This document shows, piece after piece, positions 45,268 to 53,736 of a DNA stretch of 64,000 bases. Source of the stretch: Haloquadratum walsbyi J07HQW1 (lineage in GTDB: Archaea; Halobacteriota; Halobacteria; Halobacteriales; Haloferacaceae); NCBI GenBank assembly GCA_000415965.1, contig KE356560.1, forward strand, positions 2,739,436-2,803,435, written 5' to 3'. A model generated the notes under the pieces. That model saw only the letters and a program-made list of their open reading frames with translations, had not been told where the DNA came from and did no database searches. Each line of letters opens with the position of its first letter. Positions within the stretch are counted from its first letter, which is position 1. A program made the position numbers and the translations under genes.

Positions 45268-46361
45268 TGTCACGTAACGCCGATAACCGCGCACAGTTCC
45301 GTCCGGATAGTCATGATGCAGATCACTTCCTGTTGACAACCGTTGTCGGAAGTTATCCAAAGCCAAAATGGCTCAACCGCGCGAACGATCTTGTCGATGA
45401 TGAAGAATCAACGTTCGATGAGGATAATCTGACCGAGGCACACGATGATGCAGCGCGCCTTATCACGGAAGAACACGAGCGTGCTGGACTTGATACGGTT
45501 GTTGATGGAGAGATGCGACGTGAGGAGATGGTTGAGTACTTTGCACACCGAATCCCAGGGTATGAATTCAACGGACCAGTGAAGGTGTGGGGACATAATT
45601 ATTTCAATAAGCCATCGGTTACCTCTGCGGTTGAATACGACAAGCCATGGCTGGTTGATGAGTTCAATTTTACCACAGACGTAGCAAACCGACCGGTGAA
45701 GGTACCCATTACAGGACCATACACACTCGCTCGATGGTCGTTTAATGAGGCATATGATACTGAAGCGGATCTTGCGTATGATCTAGCCGAACTCGTCAAC
45801 GAGGAGGTGAGCCGGCTTGTCGATGCTGGTGCGAGATATATCCAAATTGATGAGCCTGCGCTTGCAACAACACCAGGCGATTATGCAATCGTTGGTGAAT
45901 CACTCGAGCGGATTGTTGATAATATCAGTAGTGACGTTCGGATCGGTCTTCACGTCTGCTATGGAGATTACTCGCGGATCTATCCTGAGATCAATGACTT
46001 CCCGATTGATGAGTTTGATGTCGAACTCTGTAATGACGGATATGAGCAGATTGAGGTGTTTACTGAACCTGCGTTCGAACCAGATCTCGCACTCGGAGTT
46101 GTTGATGCACATGATGCGACTGTCGAAACTGTGACAGAGATTAAACAGAATATTAAGCGTGGGCTTGAGGTCGTCCCGCCCGAGCGACTCACAATCTCAC
46201 CGGACTGTGGGCTTAAACTGTTGCCGCGGGAGATGGCTCGGAAGAAAATGACAAATATGGTGCAGGCCACCCGTGAAATTGAAGCTGAACTTGATGCGGG
46301 CGAGATCGCGGTCCCGGCTGTTGAGGACCCGCCGATTGCATCACAGGTTGACTCAGCATAA
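45267..46361 (+). CDS. metE: Methionine synthase, core MetE-type
   Basis: Zinc-dependent transfer of a methyl group to homocysteine; in archaea the donor is a corrinoid or pterin carrier and not folate triglutamate. 364 aa, the C-terminal catalytic domain only. TTVVGSYPKPKWL start, EHERAGLDTVVDGEMRREEM, ITGPYTLARWSF, IQIDEPAL, zinc ligands in GLHVCYGDY (His, Cys) and SPDCGLKLLPREMA (Cys). Shares TAATG with the preceding gene, so the two are coupled. Confidence 0.92.
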   Translation: MSRNADNRAQFRPDSHDADHFLLTTVVGSYPKPKWLNRANDLVDDEESTFDEDNLTEAHDDAARLITEEHERAGLDTVVDGEMRREEMVEYFAHRIPGYEFNGPVKVWGHNYFNKPSVTSAVEYDKPWLVDEFNFTTDVANRPVKVPITGPYTLARWSFNEAYDTEADLAYDLAELVNEEVSRLVDAGARYIQIDEPALATTPGDYAIVGESLERIVDNISSDVRIGLHVCYGDYSRIYPEINDFPIDEFDVELCNDGYEQIEVFTEPAFEPDLALGVVDAHDATVETVTEIKQNIKRGLEVVPPERLTISPDCGLKLLPREMARKKMTNMVQATREIEAELDAGEIAVPAVEDPPIASQVDSA

Positions 46362-46370
46362 TAGTTGCTG

Positions 46371-46485
46371 GTAATTTGATTTTCGTTCTTCGTAATTGAA
46401 GCGGAACGCGCACACAGGCGTTCCAGGTGCAATGAATATCAGTGTGGATTCAGAGAGAACCGGTACTCAGAGTGCCAACGACTCA
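46371..46485 (+). repeat. Dispersed GAAC-hairpin repeat, copy a (best preserved)
   Basis: Order of blocks: GGTAATTTGATTTTCG, TTCTTCGTAATTGAAGC, hairpin GGAACGC-GCACACAG-GCGTTCC, AGTGTGGATTCAGAGAGAAC, CGGTACTCAGAGTGCCAACG. All are shared with copy b at 48386. Confidence 0.75.
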
Positions 46486-46544
46486 GACAAAATCACCGTG
46501 GCATTGAGTCGTGGGTCTCGCCAACTGTTGTCGATACTCTGAGT

Positions 46545-46615
46545 ATTGATGTTTGAGACGAAACAGAGCAAAATAAAAAAACTGGTGTCTCAAATCGAAT
46601 GAGAATAGGTTTGAA
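46545..46615 (+). repeat. Dispersed GAAC-hairpin repeat family, partial copy m
   Basis: GAGACGAAACAGAGCAAAAT and CTGGTGTCTCAAATCGAATG resemble the matching part of copy f (56775-56832). Confidence 0.4.
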
Positions 46616-46861
46616 AGAACACCGGTCTATAGTGTCAACTCATAATAATTTCATCTGAGTCGAGAAACGGTTCGGGAAGTTATCATGAAGATCTTTTATT
46701 TGCACCCAATTTCGTGGTATCGATGTTATACCGTCTGTTGGTTCAAATGAACTGCCTCATCTTACTTGCTAGCTAATACTGGCTGCTTGAGGATTGGGAA
46801 GCTTCTGTTTCTATGACGCGCTTTCGGTTCATACCATTGAACGAGCTCAATGAGCTAATAC

Positions 46862-47344
46862 TCACTCATACAACCACGGATCATCAATCCGCTCGTAGGC
46901 GTAGAGCTCTGAGTCATCAAAGAAGAGTTCGATTTCGCGTTCATTTGCACCCTCATCCTCATGATCGGATGCATGGATTACATTTCGACCGAGATCAAGT
47001 CCATAATCGCCACGGATTGTTCCTGGAGCAGATTCAGCGGGATCTGTTTCACCAACCATTGACCGGACCTGTCGGGTTGCGTCCGCACCCTCCCAGACCA
47101 TCGCAAACACTGGACCAGCGGTAATAAACGACACAAGATCATCAAAGAATGGCTTATCCTCGTGTTCACCGTAGTGGCTGCGTGCGATTTCGGTGTCAAG
47201 ACGCACAAACTTTGCACCAACAAGAGTGAGTCCCCGGTCTTCGAAGCGACTCATGATTTCACCGATGAGTCCGCGCTGGACACCATCAGGCTTGACCATT
47301 ACAAAGGTTCGTTCATGCGCTGGTGTTTCCTTTTCCTCACTCAT
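46862..47344 (-). CDS. ndk: Nucleoside diphosphate kinase
   Basis: Transfers gamma-phosphate from ATP to NDPs through a phospho-histidine. 160 aa. Family start [20 protein letters not shown] (11-30), the catalytic H124 in GRNVIHASD, and SYG-like GTIRGDYG before it. Start overlaps rpl24e by 4 nt, last gene of the rpl7ae-rps28e-rpl24e-ndk operon, the usual haloarchaeal order. Confidence 0.96.
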   Translation of the reverse strand: MSEEKETPAHERTFVMVKPDGVQRGLIGEIMSRFEDRGLTLVGAKFVRLDTEIARSHYGEHEDKPFFDDLVSFITAGPVFAMVWEGADATRQVRSMVGETDPAESAPGTIRGDYGLDLGRNVIHASDHEDEGANEREIELFFDDSELYAYERIDDPWLYE

Positions 47345-47532
47345 TCGTTTGCGTCCCCAGTCGACCCAGCCTCAGTCCACTCTAGATCACGGGGCTCGCG
47401 ACCAAGACGATAGTTCTTTTCGGCTTTTGAATCTTTGAAATGAAGAATTGTCCCGTCAGTTTTGACGAGCATCGTCCCAGTTCCGGGTTCGATTTCCTCT
47501 CCAGTAAAATCACATGTTCGTGTTTCAACCAT
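47341..47532 (-). CDS. rpl24e: Ribosomal protein L24e
   Basis: 63 aa, large-subunit zinc protein. [21 protein letters not shown] and [22 protein letters not shown] match the family; one Cys (C7) of the usual zinc site is visible and the pattern is reduced, as in other haloarchaea to my memory. Fits between rps28e (3-nt gap) and ndk (4-nt overlap). Confidence 0.93.
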   Translation of the reverse strand: MVETRTCDFTGEEIEPGTGTMLVKTDGTILHFKDSKAEKNYRLGREPRDLEWTEAGSTGDANE

Positions 47533-47535
47533 TAG

Positions 47536-47760
47536 TTATTGACCTCCAATTGAGTCAGCATCTCGTTGTGTTTCACGAAGTTGTAATACATCTCCTTCGC
47601 GAACGGGTCCGAGTACATTTCGTGTAATGATACGACCTTGATTAGAACCCTCACGAATGCGGCATTTGACCTGCATTGCTTCGCCATGCATTCCAGTTTT
47701 GCCAACGATCTCGATTACCTCCGCAGAAGTTGAGTCACTCGCGGTCTCTTCAGCGCTCAT
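47536..47760 (-). CDS. rps28e: Ribosomal protein S28e
   Basis: 74 aa, small-subunit protein. [43 protein letters not shown]: the OB-fold core of S28e. Short acidic N-terminal extension. Operon partner of rpl7ae (6-nt gap). Confidence 0.95.
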   Translation of the reverse strand: MSAEETASDSTSAEVIEIVGKTGMHGEAMQVKCRIREGSNQGRIITRNVLGPVREGDVLQLRETQRDADSIGGQ

Positions 47761-47766
47761 TGTCGC

Positions 47767-48129
47767 TTATCGAAGTTCCTCAACCTTTGCTGTGATATCA
47801 TCGACATCACTGTCTGCCTCACCAGCATCGATAATAGCAGCAGCAGCGGAGCCTACTTCAAGCCCTGCTGCTTGTCCAATTTCGTCCTGTGTTTCAACAA
47901 ACACAAGCGTAATTCCTTTCTCATCTGCGAGTTCTGGCAGATGCATCACAATCTCCTCAGGGGAGACATCTTCAGCGACGAGGACAAGTTCAGCAGTGCC
48001 GCGTTCGATAGCTTTGGTTGTTTCGTTCGTTCCTTTCTTTACGGTTCCTGTGTCCCGGGCGACCTCAAGTGCTTCAAGAGCATCATCTGCAAGGTCAGCC
48101 GGCACATCAAATTCTACATAAACTGGCAT
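47767..48129 (-). CDS. rpl7ae: Ribosomal protein L7Ae
   Basis: 120 aa from ATG 48127-48129 ([28 protein letters not shown]). L7Ae binds kink-turn RNA in the ribosome, in box C/D and H/ACA guide particles and in RNase P. RNA-contact block [27 protein letters not shown] and the loop [23 protein letters not shown] are intact. The frame is open for 39 more codons but those residues are basic and non-homologous. First gene of the operon. A TATA-like TTTTTATG about 115 bp upstream predicts a leader of roughly 90 nt, unusual here, with a stable hairpin (48164-48195). Confidence 0.95.
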   Translation of the reverse strand: MPVYVEFDVPADLADDALEALEVARDTGTVKKGTNETTKAIERGTAELVLVAEDVSPEEIVMHLPELADEKGITLVFVETQDEIGQAAGLEVGSAAAAIIDAGEADSDVDDITAKVEELR

Positions 48130-48222
48130 TGGTATTCTCCATCCCTGCTCGCGGGCTCGACTGCCTCGCCGGCGCATCGGTCCCTGACGGCGAGGAGTAT
48201 CATCAACCCCGTGCAGGTTGTA
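48130..48222 (-). promoter_or_regulatory. Structured 5' leader of rpl7ae, possible L7Ae binding site
   Basis: The minus strand has GTTGATGAT immediately before a perfect 8-bp hairpin, CCTCGCCG (48188-48195) with CGGCGAGG (48164-48171). TTGATGA resembles box C of kink-turns, but I cannot place a clear CUGA partner. L7Ae autoregulation through a leader kink-turn is known from other archaea. Confidence 0.4.
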
Positions 48223-48243
48223 GACAGTGTTAATCTTGGATTG

Positions 48244-48253
48244 CATAAAAACG
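48244..48253 (-). promoter_or_regulatory. TATA-like box of the rpl7ae operon
   Basis: CGTTTTTATG on the minus strand, about 118 bp before the rpl7ae ATG; implies a leadered transcript starting near 48222. Confidence 0.4.
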
Positions 48254-48385
48254 CTTTCAATGCCGGTGTCGCGTGCGAAACCGACACACGCCCTATGAGG
48301 ATATCATGGAGGGCACTCAGTTATGAAATCATGATTTCTCACAATAACTGACTGAGGGAAAGTCCAAAACCCGCTTATCCGTTAG

Positions 48386-48489
48386 TGGTAATTTGATTGT
48401 CTTTCTTCGTAATTGAAGCCGAACGCGAACACAGGCGTTCGAGATGAGTGTGGTTTCAAATCCAAATATCGGTCATATTGCCAACGACT
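48386..48489 (+). repeat. Dispersed GAAC-hairpin repeat, copy b (compensatory change)
   Basis: Same block order as copy a. Core arms are CGAACGC and GCGTTCG, against GGAACGC and GCGTTCC in copies a and c: the outer pair changed on both sides and still pairs. Confidence 0.75.
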
Positions 48490-48797
48490 GTCATAAACAT
48501 ATTTGATGCGTGGTTGAGGTATCCGATCTCTTCGTACCCTCAAACAGTGAACATTCGCCTTGCTTTGGTGTAACGTGCCCGTCGTCGCCCTATTCGCGAC
48601 CAAACGGAGTACTCATACTAACTGAAAAAATTAATCAGGACCCCTGGTTATCGCGTCTAAGGGCTGTTTGCCCGGAACTGGAGTCGGAGTTGGTCGATGT
48701 ATTGACCTATGATCTGTCTTTTCAATGTATGGAGAAAGTCACTATCAAATCAAATTGTTTACATGTGGGGAGTTCAAAACGGCATTTAGATAGAGTT

Positions 48798-49283
48798 GTG
48801 ACAGTCTCACTGTGGGGATGGATTGCACTTGCTCTCGCCGCGGTAGGCGTGATCGGAAGCGTGATACCACTTATTCCTGGTGCAGTCGTCTCACTAAGTG
48901 GCGTTTTGACGTATTGGTGGGCGAGCGGATTTACCGACCCGCAAGTAGGTATTGTTGCGGTGCTATTACTGGTTGGGATTAGTACTGCTGTCGTTGACTT
49001 TGCTGGTGGAGCACTCGCCGCCCACATAGGTGGTGCATCAACAATAACGACTGGCGTGGCGGTCGTCGTCGGGATTGGTCTGTTATTCATTACAGGTCCC
49101 GCCGGATTTCTTATCGGACTTGCAGGCACTGTCTTTGTTGTTGAGTTTGCACAATCTGCCGATAGTGAAGCGAGTATCCGGGCTGCTCTTGCTGCAACAG
49201 GTGGGGTTCTCGCCTCAACAGTTATTCAGGTCATGATGACCAGTGGTATGTTTCTCACCCTTGTAATAATCATAGTCATATGA
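48798..49283 (+). CDS. DUF456 membrane protein
   Basis: 161 aa from GTG 48798 (VTVSLWGWIALALAAVGVIG). Four or five glycine-rich helices; family blocks GSVIPLIPGAVVSLSGVL, AVVDFAGGALAAHIGGAST and GPAGFLIGLAGTVFVVEF. Function of DUF456 unknown. The frame is open to 48510, but the hydrophobic family start begins at this GTG. Confidence 0.82.
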   Translation: MTVSLWGWIALALAAVGVIGSVIPLIPGAVVSLSGVLTYWWASGFTDPQVGIVAVLLLVGISTAVVDFAGGALAAHIGGASTITTGVAVVVGIGLLFITGPAGFLIGLAGTVFVVEFAQSADSEASIRAALAATGGVLASTVIQVMMTSGMFLTLVIIIVI

Positions 49284-49440
49284 ATCGATCAACCGATCTA
49301 CCCCACACTGATCCGAACTGCTATCGTTCGGGTATCATCTCTCTCATCTTCATTCGAATTTCAATGGAGTGTTGTTCATTCGAGCGCAGTTCACGACTGA
49401 GTCAATTACATCAGAAATATAATCCCAAAGCAGGAGACGA

Positions 49441-49690
49441 GTGACTCCAGTGAACTACCCTGCCCTACTGCGCTCGGGGCTGCTCGCCCCTCGCTTGGTG
49501 AGGACAGCGCTTCCTGTTTCTGCGTCAGAATTTATACCCACCGTGGGCACAGGGATTCCAGACTCCGCAGGCGATTTCCCTCTACGGGCGGTTCGGAGTG
49601 AACCACCCCTACCTGTGCCTAGAATTGACAGTGCGCGCTTTTTGATGCGCTTGAACACCGTCAGAAGCATGGGAAATCGTCCCATTGATT
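49441..49690 (-). pseudogene. TnpB C-terminal relic (largest)
   Basis: The minus frame ends ..IPVPTVGINSDAETGSAVLTK-RGASSPERSRAG and a stop: the AETGS-(P/A)-L tail typical of haloarchaeal IS1341-type TnpB, preceded by about 35 residues of related sequence. GGTGAGGACAGCGCTTCCTG (49497-49516) is shared in part with 32779-32795 and with 52430-52438. The catalytic RuvC and zinc-finger parts are absent. Confidence 0.5.
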
Positions 49691-49744
49691 ACGACAAGCA
49701 GGATAATAGCTGTATCGATTGAACTATCTGAACAACTGATGATG

Positions 49745-49830
49745 GTGCTGTATCCCCGCCCTACTCACTCGCTTCGCTCGTTCCTTGAGGACGGGGCATT
49801 AGCACCCGTATTCAGCTAAAGTGTATTTTC
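49745..49830 (-). pseudogene. TnpB tail relic (short)
   Basis: CCGTCCTCAAGGAACGAGCG on the minus strand resembles the common VLKERT tail region. Low confidence. Confidence 0.3.
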
Positions 49831-49844
49831 ATTTTCGATGGAAC

Positions 49845-50489
49845 TCATGACCACGCAATCACACGCGCTGGTGCCCCATCAGCGTCGATGCGAAGAGGAC
49901 AAACAAGCACCTCAACCGTTTCAGAAGGGAGTGCTGTGAGATTACAGACATTTTCAATGATTGGAAGACCAGCACCCAATAATGCATGATGAGCAGGGAC
50001 CGCACCTTCGCCAGTCAAATCAGGACTCATCGCGTCGGTTGCAACAGCAACATCAGCCGCAGCACATTGTTTGGCTGTTTGAGGGGCGAGTGCTGGATGA
50101 TCAGTCATGTCTGAAGTTCCCCACGCGTCTGCCCATCCGGTGTGGAAAATAATGAGTTCAATAGCCGTTGCAGGGTCGGTGAGCGGTGGAAGGACAGATG
50201 GGTCGATTAATGTATTTGCCTCAAATGAGCGACAATCAACGACGTGAGCATGAAATCGGAGCTCACGTAGGCTAAATGTCTCCATTGATTCCCCCTCAGG
50301 CTCGGTATGTGATGGTGCATCGATATGTGTCCCCGTGTGTGTCCCAAGACTGAGTGTCGAGACGCGATACCCATCGGTCTCAATATCTGTCTGTGTGGTG
50401 ATATCAACCGGTGGATCCGCGGGATAAACCGGCATCGAGGATTCAATCGGTCGTGTTAAATCAATTACTGTGGACTCATCAGGAACCAT
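49845..50489 (-). CDS. Cyclase-family hydrolase (kynurenine-formamidase-like)
   Basis: 214 aa. Metal motif H-x-G-T-H-x-D-A-P-x-H is exact in GTHTGTHIDAPSH (about 49-61), with a second His/Glu pair in VPAHHALLGAGLPIIENVCNL. Start MVPDESTVIDLTRPIESSMPVYP is typical. These enzymes hydrolyse formamide or cyclic amide bonds; no tryptophan-catabolic genes are nearby, so the substrate is open. It follows gltS by 27 bp, where a 20-bp direct repeat lies. Confidence 0.88.
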   Translation of the reverse strand: MVPDESTVIDLTRPIESSMPVYPADPPVDITTQTDIETDGYRVSTLSLGTHTGTHIDAPSHTEPEGESMETFSLRELRFHAHVVDCRSFEANTLIDPSVLPPLTDPATAIELIIFHTGWADAWGTSDMTDHPALAPQTAKQCAAADVAVATDAMSPDLTGEGAVPAHHALLGAGLPIIENVCNLTALPSETVEVLVCPLRIDADGAPARVIAWS

Positions 50490-50520
50490 TGAAACTGTAT
50501 ATCAATTACTGTGGACTCAT
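50460..50520. repeat. Partial tandem duplication between gltS and the cyclase gene
   Basis: ATCAATTACTGTGGACTCAT occurs perfectly at 50460-50479 and 50501-50520 (41-bp period). One copy lies in the cyclase N-terminal codons, the other spans the gltS stop codon. Confidence 0.9.
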
Positions 50521-52277
50521 GGGTGTGTCCAGTAGACGGTCATGTCTGCATTCATTGTCTGCTCATGTCTAGAATCAATACGGGCGAATCCAACGCGTTC
50601 GAACTGGACAATATCGTCGACAGCGGTATCACTCAAATCAGGCTCAGCAATCCCGGTGATATCACCGTCTGGTGTTCGCATCCGAACTGAAATCACTGAT
50701 GGTGACTCAGGCGCAGGTGCCCAATGGATCACATCGACATCGCCATTTCGTACCACCTCAATACTATCATTGGTTGTTCGAAGACGATTGCCATCGCGTC
50801 GGACACAGGCATAACCTTTCAGCCAGACGCGATTGCCATCCGCGGGGACATCTGTGGGCTCAATTGTGATTCCATCAGCAACTGGGACCGTCCGTTCGCC
50901 GCGTTCAGGGGTGTCCGGATGGAGTGGAGGATGTCCGGCAGTTGCGTCCTCTGATGCTGTCTCAATTGTGAACGTTTCGCCATTGCGAACGAAGAAATAC
51001 CGGTTTGCCTCGGCATCGATGCGCTTGCGATTGTTCGAATATATGGAACTCATCGATAACTCGACATTCGATGTCGATGTGCCAAGATTTGTCATTGCTT
51101 CAACAATCGCTTCTCCCTTGATTCCGCGACGGCGAAGGCTTTGCAGTGTCGGTGCACGCGGATCATCCCACCCATCCAACTCGCCTGCCTCGATTTTCTC
51201 AGTAAGTGTTGATGTTGACAGTGAAACATCATACGCATCAACATTAATATGTCCCCAATGGACGACTTCAGGATACTCCCAGTCGAAATAGTCATACACG
51301 AACCGCTGTCGTTTTGCGGAATCCTGTAAGTCGATTCCACGAACGATATGTGTCACACCCGTTTCGTGATCGTCAATCCCAGATTGGAAATCAAGCATCG
51401 GCCAACAGCGATAATCGGCTGCTTGCGGTCGAGGATGAGGTGTATCGATCAGTCGAAATGCCACCCAATCGCGAAGTGCAGGATTTTTATGTTCGATATC
51501 AGTTCGGACACGTAATACCATTTCGCCGGCAGAATACTCACCGTGAATCATCGCCTCAAATTCAGCCTGCGTCTGATCGATAGGTTTCTCACGATGTGGA
51601 CATGCCTCTCCAGCGTTTTTCAGTTCTGAAAAGTGCTCACCTGAGCACGAACACGTGTATGCCCCGCCAGCATCAATAAGATTTCGTGCGTGCTCATAAT
51701 ATAATTCAAGCCGGTCAGATGCACGGATAACATCATCCGGCTCGAATCCAAGATAGGCGACATCATCAAGGATATCATCGTATGCGTCAAGATCCGGACG
51801 TTTCGTCTCGGGATCAGTATCGTCAAAACGAATAATAAATGATCCATCGTATCGATTGCTGTAGGTTCCAATGACCGCTGGCATCCGGGCATGACCAATA
51901 TGCCATGGACCATTTGGATTTGGAGCCGCTCGCATCCGAACCGATTGAGTGGGTTCATTATCGCTCACTCCCGGAAGTGATGGAAGGTCATATGAGTCAG
52001 CGTCATCGTCAGACTCGATATCTGTGAGGGCTTCTGGAGCAAGCGTCTCAAGTCGGTTGCGACGTTCGTCCGCAGGGAGGTCATTGATTTGAGAGACAAC
52101 ACCGCTAACAATTCCAGGAACCGCATCGCCATGTGGACGGAATTCTGGATTCTCGCCCATGAGCGGACCCATTATTGCTCCGACTTCGGCGTCGCTCTCG
52201 TGTTTGACTGCATTGAGAAGTGCATGTTTTTCTGCAGACCGCTCAATACGGTCACGTAACTCATCGTCAATAGTCAT
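50517..52277 (-). CDS. gltS: Glutamyl-tRNA synthetase (archaeal, non-discriminating type)
   Basis: 586 aa. Class I synthetase: HIGH motif in NPNGPWHIGHARM (about 117-129), zinc-like CSCSGEHF..CPH, and the archaeal GlnRS-like C-terminal beta-barrel. The KMSKS site is replaced by LSTSTLTEKIEAG, as usual in this group. An acidic N-terminal domain (1-105) is haloarchaeal. It charges tRNA-Glu and, for GatDE/GatCAB amidation, tRNA-Gln. Symbol gltS follows haloarchaeal use (gltX elsewhere). Confidence 0.94.
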   Translation of the reverse strand: MTIDDELRDRIERSAEKHALLNAVKHESDAEVGAIMGPLMGENPEFRPHGDAVPGIVSGVVSQINDLPADERRNRLETLAPEALTDIESDDDADSYDLPSLPGVSDNEPTQSVRMRAAPNPNGPWHIGHARMPAVIGTYSNRYDGSFIIRFDDTDPETKRPDLDAYDDILDDVAYLGFEPDDVIRASDRLELYYEHARNLIDAGGAYTCSCSGEHFSELKNAGEACPHREKPIDQTQAEFEAMIHGEYSAGEMVLRVRTDIEHKNPALRDWVAFRLIDTPHPRPQAADYRCWPMLDFQSGIDDHETGVTHIVRGIDLQDSAKRQRFVYDYFDWEYPEVVHWGHINVDAYDVSLSTSTLTEKIEAGELDGWDDPRAPTLQSLRRRGIKGEAIVEAMTNLGTSTSNVELSMSSIYSNNRKRIDAEANRYFFVRNGETFTIETASEDATAGHPPLHPDTPERGERTVPVADGITIEPTDVPADGNRVWLKGYACVRRDGNRLRTTNDSIEVVRNGDVDVIHWAPAPESPSVISVRMRTPDGDITGIAEPDLSDTAVDDIVQFERVGFARIDSRHEQTMNADMTVYWTHP

Positions 52278-52377
52278 TATATTTCACTCGAATCTCCCGA
52301 GTAAAAACAAACGCGGATTGTCTGACAGACGACAGTATCAGTATGAATGTGTGAGCCGAACTGGACACAAACGGAGT

Positions 52378-52436
52378 GAGTACCGTGTGTCAACTCCCCC
52401 TGCCCTCCCCGCTCGTGCTGCTCGCTTGGTGAGGAC
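52378..52436 (-). pseudogene. TnpB tail relic
   Basis: The region GCTCGCTTGGTGAGGACG is shared with 49487-49503. On the minus strand a frame gives a short ..LTKRA-like tail. Weak. Confidence 0.3.
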
Positions 52437-52438
52437 GC

Positions 52439-52474
52439 AAAGTCAAAGTCAAAGTCAAAGTCAAAATCAAAGCG
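52439..52474. repeat. (AAAGTC)n microsatellite
   Basis: About six 6-bp units, the last two imperfect (AAAATC). Confidence 0.9.
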
Positions 52475-52688
52475 AAGACCGGTCAGGAGAGGGAAGGATT
52501 ACAGAAGTCCGAGGAGTTTAAGATGGCGAAGACGGTAAGCCCGCAGACTGTCAGAAGTCGTGTTCGATAATATCACGTTGTGTCTTACAATCCGGATATC
52601 ACTCATGATATCTAATGACGGTCATAGCCGCAATCAAGAGCAGATTCGAAAAGATGAGAAACAAAAAACCCGAGTGAGCGGTTTGATT

Positions 52689-53735
52689 TCAGTATCCTCG
52701 TGTGATTAAATAATCAGCAATATCGCACAAAAGCGAGCGCGCATCATTATCCGGAAGTACCTCAAGATGGTTTTTTGCCCGTTCAATAAGATCAGTTGCG
52801 GTTTCGCTCGCATATTCAATCGAACCAGCCTCATCAAGTGTTGCAACGGCATTATCAACTGCTGCCTCCGAGACAGCATCGACATCTGTCGAATCAAGTA
52901 ACGATTCAACATCAACGCCTTGCTGACGTGCATGAAGTGTAATCAGTGTCTCTTTATTTTCGATGAGATCCGACCCACGTTGCTTCCCTAACTGCTCAGA
53001 GGGGACCGTCAGGTCTAAGACGTCGTCTTGGATCTGAAAGGCTCGCCCAGCGTCAATACCGTATTGATATAATGCGTCGACAACATCTGAGTCTGCATCT
53101 AATAACAATGCTGTTGTTGAGGTTGCGGCGCCATACAGCACAGCCGTCTTGAGTTCAACCATTTCAAGATATTCCTCAGGAAGAACCGCATCACGGTGTT
53201 CAAATTCGACATCAAGTGCCTGCCCCTCACAGATTTGTGTACATGTCGTTGCAAGGCGACTCACAGCCGCAACACCGTTTGCTGGATCCGCACCGGTGTT
53301 TGAAAGTAGTTCAAATGCTTTTGCATACAGGGTATCACCAGCAAGAATAGCCGTCTCGGTATCGTATTCGCGATGGACTGCAGGAACACCGCGACGGAGG
53401 TCATCATCGTCCATAATATCATCATGAATCAGTGTAAATGACTGGATGACCTCAATGCTCGTCGCTGCAGACATGACGTCAACTTCACTCCCATCAAGTG
53501 CAGGAAATGACCGATAATCAGCTGTCAGTGGGTCAACATCAGCGAGCGATTCGGCGGTCAATAATGCCACAGTCGGACGAAGACGCTTCCCGCCAGCCTC
53601 AAGCAAGTATCGCGTTGCTTCATAGAGTCGTTCAGGTGATTGCATCGGGACATCCGCGTCCAAGGCATCATTGACGAGCGTCCGGCGTGCACGCACAGCC
53701 TCGAGCACCCGTTCCTCCGTCGCGTCCGAGCTCAT
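52689..53735 (-). CDS. idsA: Geranylgeranyl/geranyl-farnesyl diphosphate synthase
   Basis: Makes the C20 (or C25) prenyl diphosphate for archaeal ether lipids and carotenoids. 348 aa from ATG 53733-53735 (MSSDATEERV). FARM DDIMDDDDLRRG and SARM FQIQDDVLD are complete, with GGKRLRP for pyrophosphate binding. It starts 1 nt after the RNase J stop, so the genes share an mRNA, an arrangement common in haloarchaea. The 7-residue longer frame (MFSWWGK) overlaps rnj and is unlikely. Confidence 0.94.
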   Translation of the reverse strand: MSSDATEERVLEAVRARRTLVNDALDADVPMQSPERLYEATRYLLEAGGKRLRPTVALLTAESLADVDPLTADYRSFPALDGSEVDVMSAATSIEVIQSFTLIHDDIMDDDDLRRGVPAVHREYDTETAILAGDTLYAKAFELLSNTGADPANGVAAVSRLATTCTQICEGQALDVEFEHRDAVLPEEYLEMVELKTAVLYGAATSTTALLLDADSDVVDALYQYGIDAGRAFQIQDDVLDLTVPSEQLGKQRGSDLIENKETLITLHARQQGVDVESLLDSTDVDAVSEAAVDNAVATLDEAGSIEYASETATDLIERAKNHLEVLPDNDARSLLCDIADYLITRGY

Positions 53736-53736
53736 T

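Larger units (their letters stand above)
46362..46861. other. 500-bp convergent spacer with two repeat copies
   Basis: Copy a of the GAAC-hairpin family (46371-46485), copy m, partial (46545-46615), then featureless DNA up to ndk. Confidence 0.5.
48130..48797. other. 670-bp divergent spacer
   Basis: Contains the rpl7ae leader and promoter, and GAAC-hairpin repeat copy b (48386-48489). The plus frame from 48510 is open into the DUF456 gene but shows no protein-like content before 48798. Confidence 0.5.
49284..49844. other. 560-bp convergent spacer with two TnpB relics
   Basis: Minus-strand relics at 49441-49690 and 49745-49830; nothing else seen. Confidence 0.5.
52278..52688. other. 410-bp spacer with hexamer repeat and TnpB tail relic
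   Basis: Includes a TnpB-tail-like segment on the minus strand (52378-52436) followed directly by an (AAAGTC)n microsatellite. Confidence 0.5.

Noticed and set aside
48510-48797. N-terminal extension of the DUF456 protein
   Set aside because: Residues before GTG 48798 are non-hydrophobic, low in homology and overlap promoter-like DNA; the family begins at the GTG.
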